A stretch of DNA of 64,000 nt from VRUE01 sp963764365. Its GTDB lineage: Bacteria; Actinomycetota; Thermoleophilia; Solirubrobacterales; 70-9. Shown piece after piece: positions 46,402 to 58,230 of the stretch. Both the position numbers and the translations under genes were made by a program. The stretch covers positions 62,001 to 126,000 of the forward strand of contig CAVXSI010000020.1 in assembly GCA_963764365.1 (NCBI GenBank). Reading direction: 5' to 3'. Below the pieces are notes generated by a model, which ran no database searches, was not told the origin of the DNA, and saw only the letters and a list, made by a program, of their open reading frames with translations. How positions within the stretch are numbered: position 1 is the stretch's first letter; each line of letters starts with the position of its first letter.

Positions 46402-46500
46402 GGGTGGAACGTCTTGTACTTTTTCGCCCGAATGCGTCGCCGAGAGGCCGGCGAGATCGGTGGATTCAGGTTAAGTGGAACCCCTACCTGGGCCGGGCCT
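46385..46500. repeat. Long-arm palindrome, family 2, copy 1
   Basis: Arms of 21 bp (46385-46405 and 46480-46500) pair with one mismatch. The interior carries the core GTCTTGTACTTTTTCGCCCG, a CGCCG/CGGCG stem and the 26-bp GGTGGATTC module also present at 38698-38723. The left arm lies on the end of folK and the right arm on the end of the convergent GST gene, including its stop. The core recurs at 56904-57016 with different arms. Confidence 0.8.
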
Positions 46501-47254
46501 ATGCGGCAGCGCTCGTGCTGCGCAAAGCCTGCAGCCAGGCGGGTGGCAGGATCGGCGGGATGTGCCCTGGGTAGTCGGGGACCAGGCGCATCGCCAGCTC
46601 GCCGGCGGGGCGCGACTCGATCACCGGCCGCAGGTCGTCGAGCGTCATCGCCAGCCTCAGGCTGGGGGCGATCTGGAAGTCGGCGATGTTCGGCTGCTCG
46701 GCGCCGATCGTGCCGTCGGCGATCCAGCTGTCGATCCGGTCCAGCATCGCCGGCATCGCCGCCAGGCGCTGACGCACGTTCTCGTCGCTCGCCTCGTTGA
46801 AGTGGGCGGCGGCGGCGACGATCGGCGCCGCCGTCTTCAGCGCCAACCCGATCGGGATCCCCAGCTTCGCCCCCTCCGAGTAGCTGCGCAGCGGCGCCTT
46901 GTCCTTGTGCAGCGCCCACCAGAGAATCGCCCGGACCGGCGGCTGCAACTCCTCGTCGCCGAAGCGCTCGGCCTTTTCGACGGCGGCGAGGCGCCCGGGG
47001 TCGGTCGGGAGGAGGGCCGGCTCGGGCCGCAACCGGTCGAGCTCGCGGGCGATCTCGCCGGTGCCCTGGACGCGGCGACCGTCGATCTTCATCGCCGGCA
47101 CGGTGTTGCGCGGGAAGCCGAGGCCTCGCAGCACGGCCTTCGAGACCACCGGCATCAGGTCCGTGCGCTTGTAGGCGATGCCCTTGGCCTCGAGCATCAG
47201 CCGGGCCGCCATCGAAGGATGGGAGCCTGGAATGACGTAGAGCCGCGTCTCCAC
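46499..47254 (-). CDS. Glutathione S-transferase-like protein
   Basis: A 251-residue protein with an N-terminal thioredoxin-like domain (RLYVIPGSHPSMAARLMLEA, KGIAYKRTDLMPVVSKAVLR, NTVPAMKIDGRRVQGTGEIA with the cis-Pro region) and an all-helical C-terminal domain, the GST layout. The usual catalytic Ser/Tyr/Cys position near residue 10-14 reads SHPS. Actinobacteria usually lack glutathione, so another thiol or a non-catalytic role is possible. It sits as a reversed insert between folK and coaX. Confidence 0.82.
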   Translation of the reverse strand: METRLYVIPGSHPSMAARLMLEAKGIAYKRTDLMPVVSKAVLRGLGFPRNTVPAMKIDGRRVQGTGEIARELDRLRPEPALLPTDPGRLAAVEKAERFGDEELQPPVRAILWWALHKDKAPLRSYSEGAKLGIPIGLALKTAAPIVAAAAHFNEASDENVRQRLAAMPAMLDRIDSWIADGTIGAEQPNIADFQIAPSLRLAMTLDDLRPVIESRPAGELAMRLVPDYPGHIPPILPPAWLQALRSTSAAA

Positions 47255-47370
47255 GATGGTGATCCTTGCACGAAACGCCCGGCGGCGGCGATGCCGGAAC
47301 GAGGGCTGCCATGTCCGGTTCCCCGGCCCTCGTGGGAGCAGAGCAGCCTCCGGATGGAGATAATCGCGCC

Positions 47371-48144
47371 GTGCTCCTCGCGGTCGACGTCGGCAATACG
47401 CAGACTCACCTCGGCGCCTTCGACGGCGAGCGGCTGGTCGAGCACTGGCGCTTCCAGACCCGTTCCGGGGCGACCGGCGACGAGCTCGCCGAGCGGATCG
47501 CCGGCCTGCTCGCGCTCGACGGCATGGGCCTCGCCGATCTCGACGCCGTCTGCGTCTCCTCCGTCGTGCCGCCGCTCGGCGTCCAGTACGAGCGGATGAC
47601 CGCGCGCTACCTTGCGGGCGAGTGCCTGACGATCGGCCCCGGGGTGAAGACCGGGATGCCGATCCGCATCGACAACCCGCTCGAGGTCGGCGCCGACCGC
47701 CTCGTCAACTCGATCGCCGCCTACGAGCGCTTCGGCAACGCCTGCGTGGTCGTCGACTTCGGCACCGGGATCAACATCGACGCCGTCTCGGCCGACGGCG
47801 ACTACCTCGGCGGCGCGATCGGCCCCGGCCTGGAGATCTCGCTGACGGCGCTGGTCGAACGCGCCGCCCGGATCGGCCGGATCGACCTCGAAGAGCCGGA
47901 GACCGCGATCGGGCGCTCGAGCCGCGCCGCGATCCAGTCCGGCTTCGTCTTCGGCTTCGCGGGCATGATCGACGGCGTCGTCGGGCGGATCGAAGCGGAG
48001 CTCGGCGAGGCGGACGTGTTGGCCACCGGCGGCCTCGCCCGGGTCGTCGTCCCGTTCGCCGAGACGATCGACGAGGTCGACGAGATGCTTACCCTGAAGG
48101 GGCTGCGTCTGATCCATGCCCGCAACGCGCCCACAGCTGACTGA
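47371..48144 (+). CDS. coaX: Type III pantothenate kinase
   Basis: A 257-residue CoaX, which phosphorylates pantothenate in the first step of CoA synthesis. ASKHA-fold motifs: LLAVDVGNTQTHLGAFDGER (phosphate 1 loop, about 2-21), KTGMPIRIDNPLEVGADRLV, CVVVDFGTGINIDAVSADGD (phosphate 2, about 127-146) and GGAIGPGLEISLTALVERAA. The GTG at 47371 is chosen because the family begins here; a GGAG site lies about 12 nt before it. The dus start lies inside its last codons (29-nt overlap). Confidence 0.95.
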   Translation: MLLAVDVGNTQTHLGAFDGERLVEHWRFQTRSGATGDELAERIAGLLALDGMGLADLDAVCVSSVVPPLGVQYERMTARYLAGECLTIGPGVKTGMPIRIDNPLEVGADRLVNSIAAYERFGNACVVVDFGTGINIDAVSADGDYLGGAIGPGLEISLTALVERAARIGRIDLEEPETAIGRSSRAAIQSGFVFGFAGMIDGVVGRIEAELGEADVLATGGLARVVVPFAETIDEVDEMLTLKGLRLIHARNAPTAD

Positions 48145-49123
48145 TCCCTTCCGGATCGGCGACGTCGAGATCGCCAACCGCGTCCTGCTCGCGCCGCTGG
48201 CCGGGATCGGCAACTGGTTCGTCCGCCTGCAGGCGAGGCGGCACGGGGCGGGGCTCGCCGTCTCGGAGATGATCTCCAGCTTCGGCCTGCACTACCGCAA
48301 CGAGCGCACCCTGCGCGAGCTGATGCGGATCCACCCCGACGAGCACCCGGTCTCCGTCCAGCTGTTTGGCCACGACCCCGAGGCGATGGGATCCGGCGCG
48401 GCGGTCGCCGCCGCGGCCGGAGCCGACCTGATCGACATCAACATGGGCTGCCCGGTGCGCAAGGTCCGTAAGACCGGCGCCGGGGTCGAGCTGCTCTCCG
48501 ACCCCGAGCTGGCGCTGGCGCTGCTGCGCGGGGCGCGTCAAAGCAGCGGCCTGCCGGTGACGGTGAAGCTGCGCTCCGGCCTGCGGCCGGGCGACCGCTC
48601 CGGCTTCGAGCTCGCCGTGCGCCTGGCCGAGGAGGGCGGAGCGGCGGCGATCGGCTTCCATCCCCGCCCGGCGACGACCAAACACAAGGGCAGTCCCGAC
48701 TACGCCCTGACCCGCGAGCTGGCCGAGCGCCTGGCGGTGCCGGTGATCGTCTCCGGCGGCCTCGACAGCGCCGCGGCGGCGCGGAACGCCTTCGAGCGGT
48801 CCGGCGCCGCCGCGGTGATGATCGCCCGCGGCTCGCTCGGCAATCCCTGGCTGTTCGAGGAGCTGACCGGGCGTCGCAGCGAGCCCCCGTCGCGCGAGGA
48901 GGTCGTCGCCGAGCTGCTGTGGACGGTCGACCGCGCCGAGGAGCACCTCGGCCCCGATCGCGCGTCCCGCTACCTGCGGAAGTTCTACCCCTGGTACGTG
49001 GAAGCTCTGGGCGTTTCGCCGCAGGTCGCCGAGGAGCTTCAGCGCAGCGCCGACCTGCCCCGCGCAAGGCAGCTGATCGCTGCCCAAAATCCCCTGAGTG
49101 CCGGCTCCGGCGCCTCGCTATAA
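48116..49123 (+). CDS. dusB: tRNA-dihydrouridine synthase
   Basis: A 335-residue FMN-dependent Dus enzyme reducing uridines in tRNA. Motifs: NRVLLAPLAGIGNWFVRLQA near the N-terminus, INMGCPVRKVRKTGAGVELL with the catalytic cysteine (about residue 103), VTVKLRSGLRPGD, GFHPRPATTKHKGSPDY, VIVSGGLDSA and VMIARGSLGNPWLFEEL for FMN binding. The C-terminal helical domain contains RKFYPWYVEALGV. It overlaps coaX by 29 nt and is probably translated by coupling. Confidence 0.94.
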   Translation: MPATRPQLTDPFRIGDVEIANRVLLAPLAGIGNWFVRLQARRHGAGLAVSEMISSFGLHYRNERTLRELMRIHPDEHPVSVQLFGHDPEAMGSGAAVAAAAGADLIDINMGCPVRKVRKTGAGVELLSDPELALALLRGARQSSGLPVTVKLRSGLRPGDRSGFELAVRLAEEGGAAAIGFHPRPATTKHKGSPDYALTRELAERLAVPVIVSGGLDSAAAARNAFERSGAAAVMIARGSLGNPWLFEELTGRRSEPPSREEVVAELLWTVDRAEEHLGPDRASRYLRKFYPWYVEALGVSPQVAEELQRSADLPRARQLIAAQNPLSAGSGASL

Positions 49124-49124
49124 T
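49119..49124 (+). promoter_or_regulatory. Consensus -10 box before greA
   Basis: A perfect TATAAT lies at the very end of the dus gene, about 110 bp upstream of the greA GTG. Transcription from about 49131 would give greA a leader of about 100 nt. The -35 region is poorly matched (TGAGTG near 49096). Confidence 0.5.
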
Positions 49125-49233
49125 CCCGCGACTTCCGGCCCAGGTGCGGCGTGCGAATACGTCGTATCCGGGCGTTTTTTCGATCTGGGAGCGACGCCTC
49201 CCATCGTCCAGCGATCAAAGCGAGGGCAGCAAA

Positions 49234-49713
49234 GTGACTCGGCAGGCAGTGATCACTCCGGAAGGGCTCGAGAAGCTCAAAGAGGAAATCGAGTACCTGA
49301 CCACCGCCAAGCGGCGCGAGGTGGCCGAACGGATCAAGGAAGCGCGCGAGTTCGGCGACATCTCTGAGAACGCCGAGTACGACGACGCCAAGAACGAGCA
49401 GGCGCTGCTCGAGGGGCGGATCGCGCAGCTGGAAGAGCGCCTGCGGCGCGCCACGGTGATCGACGAGAAGAAGGTCGACACCGACGCGGTCAGCTTCGGC
49501 TCGATCGTCCACGTCAAGGACCAGAAGACCGGCGACTCGCAGAAATTTCAGATCGTCGGCTCGACCGAGGCCAACCCGCTGGAGCAGAAGCTCTCCAACG
49601 AGTCGCCGATCGGCAAAGCGCTGATCGGCCACAAGCGCAACGACGTGGTCAGCGTCGAGGTGCCGCGGGGGCCGAAGAAGAAACTCAAAATCACGAAGAT
49701 CGAGTCCGCCTGA
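49234..49713 (+). CDS. greA: Transcription elongation factor GreA
   Basis: A 159-residue Gre factor that rescues backtracked RNA polymerase by stimulating transcript cleavage. The N-terminal coiled coil has the acidic tip EFGDISENAEYDDAKNEQAL (about 44-63) with the catalytic Asp/Glu pair; the C-terminal FKBP-like domain contains SFGSIVHVKDQKTGDSQKFQ and NESPIGKALIGHKRNDVVSV. The GTG at 49234 has a GAGGG site. It is followed directly by a 126-bp inverted repeat that reaches lysS. Confidence 0.97.
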   Translation: MTRQAVITPEGLEKLKEEIEYLTTAKRREVAERIKEAREFGDISENAEYDDAKNEQALLEGRIAQLEERLRRATVIDEKKVDTDAVSFGSIVHVKDQKTGDSQKFQIVGSTEANPLEQKLSNESPIGKALIGHKRNDVVSVEVPRGPKKKLKITKIESA

Positions 49714-49835
49714 GAGCGCCAGAAAGCGGCGCATCTCGGGGTCATCGGTCCTCGCCACTCGCTCACCTATTGAAATAGGCTCGCTCGCGGCTGCGGCCTG
49801 CTTCCCCCGACCTGCTTGCTTTCTGACGCTCTCAG
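49710..49835. repeat. 126-bp long-arm palindrome between greA and lysS
   Basis: Arms of 18 bp (49710-49727 and 49818-49835; CTGAGAGCGCCAGAAAGC and its partner) match at 17 of 18. The interior has a perfect small hairpin CCTATT-GA-AATAGG (49766-49779). The left arm covers the greA stop codon and the right arm ends 3 nt before the lysS GTG, so the whole spacer is one potential structure. Confidence 0.75.
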
Positions 49836-49838
49836 ACA

Positions 49839-51311
49839 GTGACTGAAGAAAAAGAACTTTCGGACGTTCTTCGCGATCGACGCGAGAAGTTGGAACGCCT
49901 GCGCGAGGCGGGGATCGATCCGTTTCCGCATCAGTTCGCCGAACGCGAGGAGATCGCCGAGGTGCGGGCCGCGCACGAGGGCCTCGAGGCCGGCCTGGAG
50001 ACCGAGTCGCGCCACCGGGTGGCGGGGCGGATCGTCGGCAGGCGCGGCCACGGCAGGGCCTGCTTCCTCGACATCCGGGATGGCAGCGGCCAGCTCCAGC
50101 TGCACGCGCGCGAGGATCTGCTCGGCGAGGAGCCCTACGAGCTGCTGGTCCACCTCGACCTCGGCGACTTCGTTGGTGTCGAGGGAACGGCGATGGCGAC
50201 CCGCCGCGGCGGCGAGCTGTCGCTGGCGATCGACCACTGGCGGCTGCTGGCGAAGAGCCTGCGGCCGCCGCCCGACAAGTTCCACGGGCTGGAGGACGTC
50301 GAGACGCGCTACCGGCAGCGCGAGCTCGACCTGCTCGCCAACGAGGAGAGCCGGCGGGTCTTCGCGATCCGCGCCCGGACGATCTCCGAGACGCGGCGCT
50401 GGCTCGACGAACACGGCTTCGTCGAGGTCGAGACGCCGGTCCTGCAGCCGCTCTACGGCGGTGCCCTGGCGCGCCCGTTCGTCACCCACCACAACGCGCT
50501 CGACCGCGACTTCTACCTGCGGATCGCAACCGAGCTGTACCTGAAGCGGCTGGTGGTGGGGGGGATCGACCGCGTCTACGAGCTCGGCAAGGACTTCCGC
50601 AACGAGGGCGTCTCGCACAAGCACAACCCCGAGTTCACGATGCTCGAGTGGTACCAGGCCTACGCCGATTACGAGCGGACCGCGCACGACCTGGAGCTGC
50701 TGGTCGCCGAGGTCGCCGAGCGCGTCCTCGGGACCACCAGGGTCGAGCGCGACGGCGTCGAGATCGACCTGGCGCCGCCGTGGCGGCGACTGACCCTGCG
50801 CGAGGCGGTCCGCGAGCGGACCGGGATCGACCTCGCCGAGCACCCGACCCGCGAGGCGCTGGCGGCGGCGATGGGGGTCGAGCCCGACCCGGCGGAGGGC
50901 TGGGGCAAGCTGGTCGACGGCCTGCTCTCGAGGTCGGTCGAGCCTCAGCTCGTGCAGCCGACCTTCGTCGTCGACTACCCGGTCGAGCTGTCGCCGTTCG
51001 CCAAGGCCCATCGAAGCGAGGAGGGGCTGGTCGAGCGCTGGGAGGCCTTCGTCGGCGGGATCGAGATCGCCAACTCGTTCACCGAGCTGAACGACCCCGA
51101 CGAGCAGCGGCGGCGCTTCGACGAACAGGCGGCGGAGCTGGCTCGCGGCGACGAAGAGGCAGCGCGATACGACTCGCTGTTCGTCGAGGCGCTCGAACAC
51201 GGGATGCCGCCGACCGGCGGGGTCGGGCTGGGGATCGACCGGCTTGCGATGATGTTGACCGGAGTCCGCAGCCTGCGCGAGGTCATCCTCTTTCCGGCGA
51301 TGCGCTCCTGA
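49839..51311 (+). CDS. lysS: Lysyl-tRNA synthetase, class II
   Basis: A 490-residue class II LysRS. The N-terminal OB-fold anticodon domain covers about 50-150 (RIVGRRGHGRACFLDIRDGS). Catalytic motifs: motif 1 around ETRRWLDEHGFVEVETPVLQ, motif 2 FRNEGVSHKHNPEFTMLEWY (about 255-274), motif 3 GVGLGIDRLAMMLTGVRSLR near the C-terminus. The GTG at 49839 lies right after the palindrome that fills the greA-lysS spacer; no independent ribosome binding site is seen. Confidence 0.97.
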   Translation: MTEEKELSDVLRDRREKLERLREAGIDPFPHQFAEREEIAEVRAAHEGLEAGLETESRHRVAGRIVGRRGHGRACFLDIRDGSGQLQLHAREDLLGEEPYELLVHLDLGDFVGVEGTAMATRRGGELSLAIDHWRLLAKSLRPPPDKFHGLEDVETRYRQRELDLLANEESRRVFAIRARTISETRRWLDEHGFVEVETPVLQPLYGGALARPFVTHHNALDRDFYLRIATELYLKRLVVGGIDRVYELGKDFRNEGVSHKHNPEFTMLEWYQAYADYERTAHDLELLVAEVAERVLGTTRVERDGVEIDLAPPWRRLTLREAVRERTGIDLAEHPTREALAAAMGVEPDPAEGWGKLVDGLLSRSVEPQLVQPTFVVDYPVELSPFAKAHRSEEGLVERWEAFVGGIEIANSFTELNDPDEQRRRFDEQAAELARGDEEAARYDSLFVEALEHGMPPTGGVGLGIDRLAMMLTGVRSLREVILFPAMRS

Positions 51312-51489
51312 AGACCGCGAAACGACCCGCGAAAAGCCGCTCTCAGCGGGAATCCAGGTACCGAGGCCGGGGCGGCACGCTCGGTATCGTGTAAAGCACA
51401 CATGGACGCCTTCCGATATGCGAAGGGCGTCTGCGGTACTTCCGACCACCGGATGCGTTGACCAAGTGAGAGGTTGAGAGGAAGCTCCT

Positions 51490-54096
<2,607 letters not shown>

Positions 54097-54116
54097 GCAG
54101 CTCCCGGCGCGCGGGG

Positions 54117-54249
54117 CCTGTCGCCGGGGAGGGGGTGTCCGGCCGTTGCTGGGCTTTTCGCCGCGGACTTGCCTGTCCTCGCTGAGTGGTCTGTGCGAAA
54201 AACAGGACGCCGCTGCCGCCCGGACACCCCCTCCCCAGCGCCACCCGCG
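54117..54249. repeat. 133-bp dispersed repeat, family 3, copy 2 (after clpC)
   Basis: Second copy of the element at 44369-44501, in the same orientation and of equal length, with five differences. One difference shortens the outer stem to 17 bp, another weakens the inner stem to 7 bp. It begins 21 nt after the clpC stop and ends 14 nt before the next start. Confidence 0.85.
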
Positions 54250-54263
54250 CGAGCAGCGCCTTT

Positions 54264-55412
54264 ATGGTTCAGAGGATGCGCGAGCCCGGCCGTACTGCGA
54301 TAGGCACCTGGAGCGGGGGAAGGTTCCTTCGCTTCGGTGAGGAGATTGCCGCGGAGCGGTTGGAAGAGCTGCTGCGGCCCGGTGGCGGGATTGACACGGT
54401 TCTGACCGCCGATGTCTATGGGCAGGGAGAGGCCGACTCGCTGCTGGGTCGGGCGCTGGCGGGGGCGGAGCGCGATTCGTACTGCCTGATCGGCGCCGTC
54501 GGGCATGACTTCTACGAGGGGGAGCGGGACGGGCCGCGGGGGTTTCCGCGCTTCACCGACCCGCGGCTGCGCGGGCCCGACGAGTACGCCGGCTACCTGC
54601 GGATGGCGACCGAGCGCAGCCTCGAGCGGGTCGGCGTCGATAGCTTCGACCTGCTGCTGCTGCACAACCCCGACCGGATCGGCTACTCGAGCGAGGTCGT
54701 CTGGGACGGGATGGAGGCGCTGCGCGAGGCCGGCCTGGCGGCTCGGATCGGCGTCGCCCCGGGGCCCGCGAACGGCTTCACGCTCGACCTGATTTCCTGC
54801 ATCGAGCGCTTCGGCGGGCGGATCGACTGGGCGATGATCATCCTCAACCCGTTCGAGCCTTGGCCGGGTGAGCTCTGCCTCGACGCCGCCGCCCGCCACG
54901 GGGTCAGGGTGCTGACCCGGGTGGTCGACTATGGCGGCCTCTTCTGGGGGGACCTGCGCCCCGGGATGGAGCTGGCGCAGGGCGATCACCGGGCATTCCG
55001 CCCCCCCGGCTGGATCGAGGCCGGCGTCGAGAAGCTGGAGCGCGTGCTGCCGATCGCGGAACGGGTCAGGCTGACGCCGATCCAGCTCGCCTGTCAGTGG
55101 AACCTCGCCCACCCGGCGGTCGAGTGTGTCGCGCCGACCCTGGTCCAGGAGTTCGGCCCCGATGCCTGCCCGATCGAGGCCAAGCGGGTCGAACTTGCGG
55201 CGCTGCCGGCCGATCTGCGGCTGAGCGCGGCGGACGTCGCCGAGATCCGCGCGATCGGCGACAACAGCGGCTGCATGGCGCTGAAGGGCGCCAGCATCGA
55301 ACACGAGGGCGAGGAGCGCCCCGACCGCTGGTCCGTGAGCGAGGCACTGGTCGAGGTCGGCGGCCGCTGGGGCATCGACCCGGCTCGCGACCTCGCCGCC
55401 GCGCCCTCCTAG
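54264..55412 (+). CDS. Aldo/keto reductase-like protein
   Basis: A 382-residue TIM-barrel protein resembling aldo/keto reductases of the L-galactose-dehydrogenase-like group. Landmarks: IDTVLTADVYGQGEADSLLG near the start (Asp and Tyr of the usual tetrad), ERSLERVGVDSFDLLLLHNP with the conserved His region, and EALREAGLAARIGVAPGPANG. The NADP-binding C-terminus is loosely conserved. The start is uncertain: ATG at 54264 or 54276. The first 80 codons are G-rich and C-poor. Substrate unknown. Confidence 0.8.
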   Translation: MVQRMREPGRTAIGTWSGGRFLRFGEEIAAERLEELLRPGGGIDTVLTADVYGQGEADSLLGRALAGAERDSYCLIGAVGHDFYEGERDGPRGFPRFTDPRLRGPDEYAGYLRMATERSLERVGVDSFDLLLLHNPDRIGYSSEVVWDGMEALREAGLAARIGVAPGPANGFTLDLISCIERFGGRIDWAMIILNPFEPWPGELCLDAAARHGVRVLTRVVDYGGLFWGDLRPGMELAQGDHRAFRPPGWIEAGVEKLERVLPIAERVRLTPIQLACQWNLAHPAVECVAPTLVQEFGPDACPIEAKRVELAALPADLRLSAADVAEIRAIGDNSGCMALKGASIEHEGEERPDRWSVSEALVEVGGRWGIDPARDLAAAPS

Positions 55413-55485
55413 CGGGTCGATGTCGTAGCTGTTCCCGATGTCCGCGGACAGCAACGACCGCAACGGCGTCTAGGGTCGCGTCGCG

Positions 55486-56895
55486 ATGGCAATCGACGAG
55501 CGGACGCGGCCCTGGTGGACGCTGGTGGGGGCCTGCTCCGGTCTCTTCATCCTGATGCTCGACTCGACCGTGGTGGCGCTGGCGCTGTCCAGCATCCGCC
55601 ACAACGTCGGTGCCACTTCGGCCGGGCTGCAGTGGGTGATGAACGGCTACCTGCTGGTGATCACCGCCTTCGTCGTCACCGGCGGCAGGCTCGGCGACAT
55701 GTTCGGCCGCAAGCGCCTGTTCCTGATCGGCATGGCCCTGTTTGCGCTCGGGTCGATCGTCTCGGCCATGTCCGACGACCAGCTGACGCTGATCTGCGGC
55801 CGCCTGGTGCAGGGTCTCGGGGCGGCGCCGATGCTGCCGCTCTCGCTGGCGATCGTCTGCAACGCCTTCTCGGCCGGGGAGCAGCCGCGGGCCCTGGGGA
55901 TCTGGGCGGGCATCTCTGCCCTGGCGCTGGGTTTCGGCCCGCTGGTCGGCGGCGCCTTGGTCGATCTCGACTGGCGCCTGATCTTCTGGATCAACCTGCC
56001 GATCGCGCTCGCCGGGATCGCGATCGTCTGGCGCGCCGCGCCGGAGTCGACCGATCCCGGCTCCGGCAGCCACGTCGACGTGCCAGGCCTGATCGCGCTG
56101 GCGCTGGGCCTGACCGCGATCGTCCTCGCGCTGATCCAGGCCGAAGACTGGAGCGGCGGGGCGGTCGCCGCGCTTGGCGCGTTCGGGGTCGCCCTGCTCT
56201 ACGGGTTCTGGCGGATCGAGCATCGCTCGCGGGAGCCGATCGTCGACTTCGCCCTGTTCCGCAACGGCCCCTACTTCGGCGCCAGCGCGGCCGCCTTCTG
56301 TCTGGTCGGCGCCTACTGGTCGGTGATGTTCTTCCAGCCGCAGTACCTGCAGGACGTGCGCGGCCACTCGGCCGTGCTCAGCGGCCTGCTGATCATGCCG
56401 GTGACGGCGCCGATGATCGCCCTCTCGCCCCTCTCCGGGCGGCTGATCGCCCGCTTCGGCGCCCGCGCGCTGATGACCGCGGGCATGGCCTGCGGAACGC
56501 TGGGCCTGCTTGTTCTCACCCAGCTCGAAGCGGGCAGCTCCTATGCCGCGCTGCTCGCCGGCTACCTGCCGTTCGGGATCGCCCTCGGCCTCGTCTACGC
56601 GCCGATGTCGACCGCGGCGATGGCGGCGATGCCGCGCGAGAAGGTCGGCATCGCCTCCGGCGTGCTGGCGATGGATCGGGTGATGGCGGGGACGATCGCG
56701 CTTGCCGTCACCGGCGCCGTCTTCCACGCCCTCGTCGCGGGCGGCGACTCGTTCTCGCAGGGGGTCGCCGACTCGACCTGGGTGCTGGTAGCGCTCGTCG
56801 CCGTCGGGACCGCCCTCACCTGGGCCTTCGTCCGCGACACGGGCCGCCCCTCTCCCCCGGAGCACCACGCCCGCCACCGCCACTCCCACCTCTAA
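55486..56895 (+). CDS. MFS drug/proton antiporter, DHA2 (EmrB/QacA) type
   Basis: A 469-residue exporter with about 14 helices. Motif D1/C (LDSTVVALALSSIRHNVGAT, about 24-43) and motif A (GRLGDMFGRKRLFLIGMAL, about 66-84) are those of the 14-helix DHA2 family; WRLIFWINLPIALAGIAIVW is a further hallmark. The C-terminus is histidine-rich (PEHHARHRHSHL) and may bind metal. The ATG at 55486 lies 9 nt after TAGGGT, probably leaderless. A long-arm palindrome follows 8 nt after the stop. Confidence 0.93.
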   Translation: MAIDERTRPWWTLVGACSGLFILMLDSTVVALALSSIRHNVGATSAGLQWVMNGYLLVITAFVVTGGRLGDMFGRKRLFLIGMALFALGSIVSAMSDDQLTLICGRLVQGLGAAPMLPLSLAIVCNAFSAGEQPRALGIWAGISALALGFGPLVGGALVDLDWRLIFWINLPIALAGIAIVWRAAPESTDPGSGSHVDVPGLIALALGLTAIVLALIQAEDWSGGAVAALGAFGVALLYGFWRIEHRSREPIVDFALFRNGPYFGASAAAFCLVGAYWSVMFFQPQYLQDVRGHSAVLSGLLIMPVTAPMIALSPLSGRLIARFGARALMTAGMACGTLGLLVLTQLEAGSSYAALLAGYLPFGIALGLVYAPMSTAAMAAMPREKVGIASGVLAMDRVMAGTIALAVTGAVFHALVAGGDSFSQGVADSTWVLVALVAVGTALTWAFVRDTGRPSPPEHHARHRHSHL

Positions 56896-56903
56896 CGACC
56901 CAG

Positions 56904-57016
56904 GGAGGTATCCCGGCGGGGGTGGAGCGTCTTGTACTTTTTGGCCCGACTTCGTCTGCGAGAGACGGCCCGCTGCCCGCCAAAAAGTTAAGCGGAACCC
57001 CCGCCGGGATACCTCC
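56904..57016. repeat. Long-arm palindrome, family 2, copy 2
   Basis: Perfect 20-bp arms (56904-56923 and 56997-57016; GGAGGTATCCCGGCGGGGGT and its complement). The interior has the core GTCTTGTACTTTTTGGCCCG and an inner stem ACTTTTTGG / CCAAAAAGT. The core and the flanking GGAGC / GTTAAGCGGA match the element at 46385-46500, but the arms differ in sequence while still pairing. Confidence 0.8.
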
Positions 57017-57111
57017 AAAGTGACCGATCCGCTTGACAACGTCCATCCCGACCTGTCCACTAGGCATTAGCCAGACCGCATTGCAGAGCGAAATTTGGCA
57101 TCCTAGACGGG

Positions 57112-58224
57112 ATGTCTGCGATGCCAGGGGATGAGCTTCACGAGTTGGCGGAACGGCAGGACCCCCGGCTTCTCAGGGCTCTCGACGTCGTCGCCCCGGG
57201 CGGCTCGCTGCGCGAGGGGCTCGACAACATAGTCCACGCCAGCACCGGCGGCCTGGTCGTCGTCGGCGATCCCGGCGACATCTCCCACCTGCTCTCCGGC
57301 GGGATCAAGCTCGACATCGACTACACGCCGGCGATGCTCTACCAGGTGGCGAAGATGGACGGGGCGATCGTCCTCAACGCCGAGGCAACGAAGATCGTCT
57401 GGGCGAACGTGCAGCTGATGCCCGACCCGACGATCCTCTCCTCGGAGACGGGGACCCGCCACCGCACCGCCGAGCGCGTCTCCAAGCAGACCGAGGCGCT
57501 GGTGATCGCGATCTCCCAGCGCCGCGACGTCGTCTCGCTCTACGTCGAGGGGGCGAAGTACATCCTGCAGGAGATCCCGGCGGTGCTGGCCAAGGCCAAC
57601 CAGGGCCTGGCGACGCTGGAGAAGTACCGCGAGCGACTGGAGCAGGTCTCGAACCGGCTGACGATGCTCGAGTTCGAGGGCGGCGGGGTCCTCTACGACG
57701 CGCTCACCGTCCTCCAGCGGGCCGAGTTGGTGACCCGGATGGCGGTCGAGGTCGAGCGCTACATCGTCGAGCTCGGCACCGAGGGGCGGCTGATCGAGAT
57801 GCAGCTGGAGGAGACGATGGTTGGCGTCGCCGCCGACAAGACGGCGCTGATCCGCGACTACTCGGTCGAGGACTCGGAGCAGAACCTGGCGACGGTGCTG
57901 CAGTCGCTGGCGCGGTTGCCACACGAAGAGGTGCTCGACTTCGGGCGGCTCGCCGAGCTGCTCGGCTACGACCGCAAGCTCAACACGCTCGACTTCCCGG
58001 TGGCCCCGCGTGGCTATCGCGTGATGGGCCGGATCCCGCGGGTCCCTAAGCTGGTCGTGCAGAAGATCATCCGCGAGATGGGCGGTCTGGAGGAGGTTCT
58101 GGCCGCATCCGACGCCGATCTCGAGGCGGTCGAAGACGTCGGGCCGGCGCGGGCCAAAGACATCCGCGAGGGCCTGCGGAGACTTCAGGAGGTCGACCTC
58201 GTCGACCGGTACTTGCAGAGTTGA
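57112..58224 (+). CDS. disA: DNA integrity scanning diadenylate cyclase DisA
   Basis: A 370-residue octameric enzyme that makes c-di-AMP while scanning DNA. The DAC domain carries KMDGAIVLNAEATKIVWANV (about 80-99, with the catalytic DGA) and TGTRHRTAERVSKQTEALVI (about 114-133, with RHRTA). The middle helical spine follows, then the C-terminal helix-hairpin-helix domain (IPRVPKLVVQKIIREMGGLE, ASDADLEAVEDVGPARAKDI). The ATG is at 57112. The radA gene often found next to it is not here; carD follows after 6 nt. Confidence 0.97.
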   Translation: MSAMPGDELHELAERQDPRLLRALDVVAPGGSLREGLDNIVHASTGGLVVVGDPGDISHLLSGGIKLDIDYTPAMLYQVAKMDGAIVLNAEATKIVWANVQLMPDPTILSSETGTRHRTAERVSKQTEALVIAISQRRDVVSLYVEGAKYILQEIPAVLAKANQGLATLEKYRERLEQVSNRLTMLEFEGGGVLYDALTVLQRAELVTRMAVEVERYIVELGTEGRLIEMQLEETMVGVAADKTALIRDYSVEDSEQNLATVLQSLARLPHEEVLDFGRLAELLGYDRKLNTLDFPVAPRGYRVMGRIPRVPKLVVQKIIREMGGLEEVLAASDADLEAVEDVGPARAKDIREGLRRLQEVDLVDRYLQS

Positions 58225-58230
58225 CGGCGA

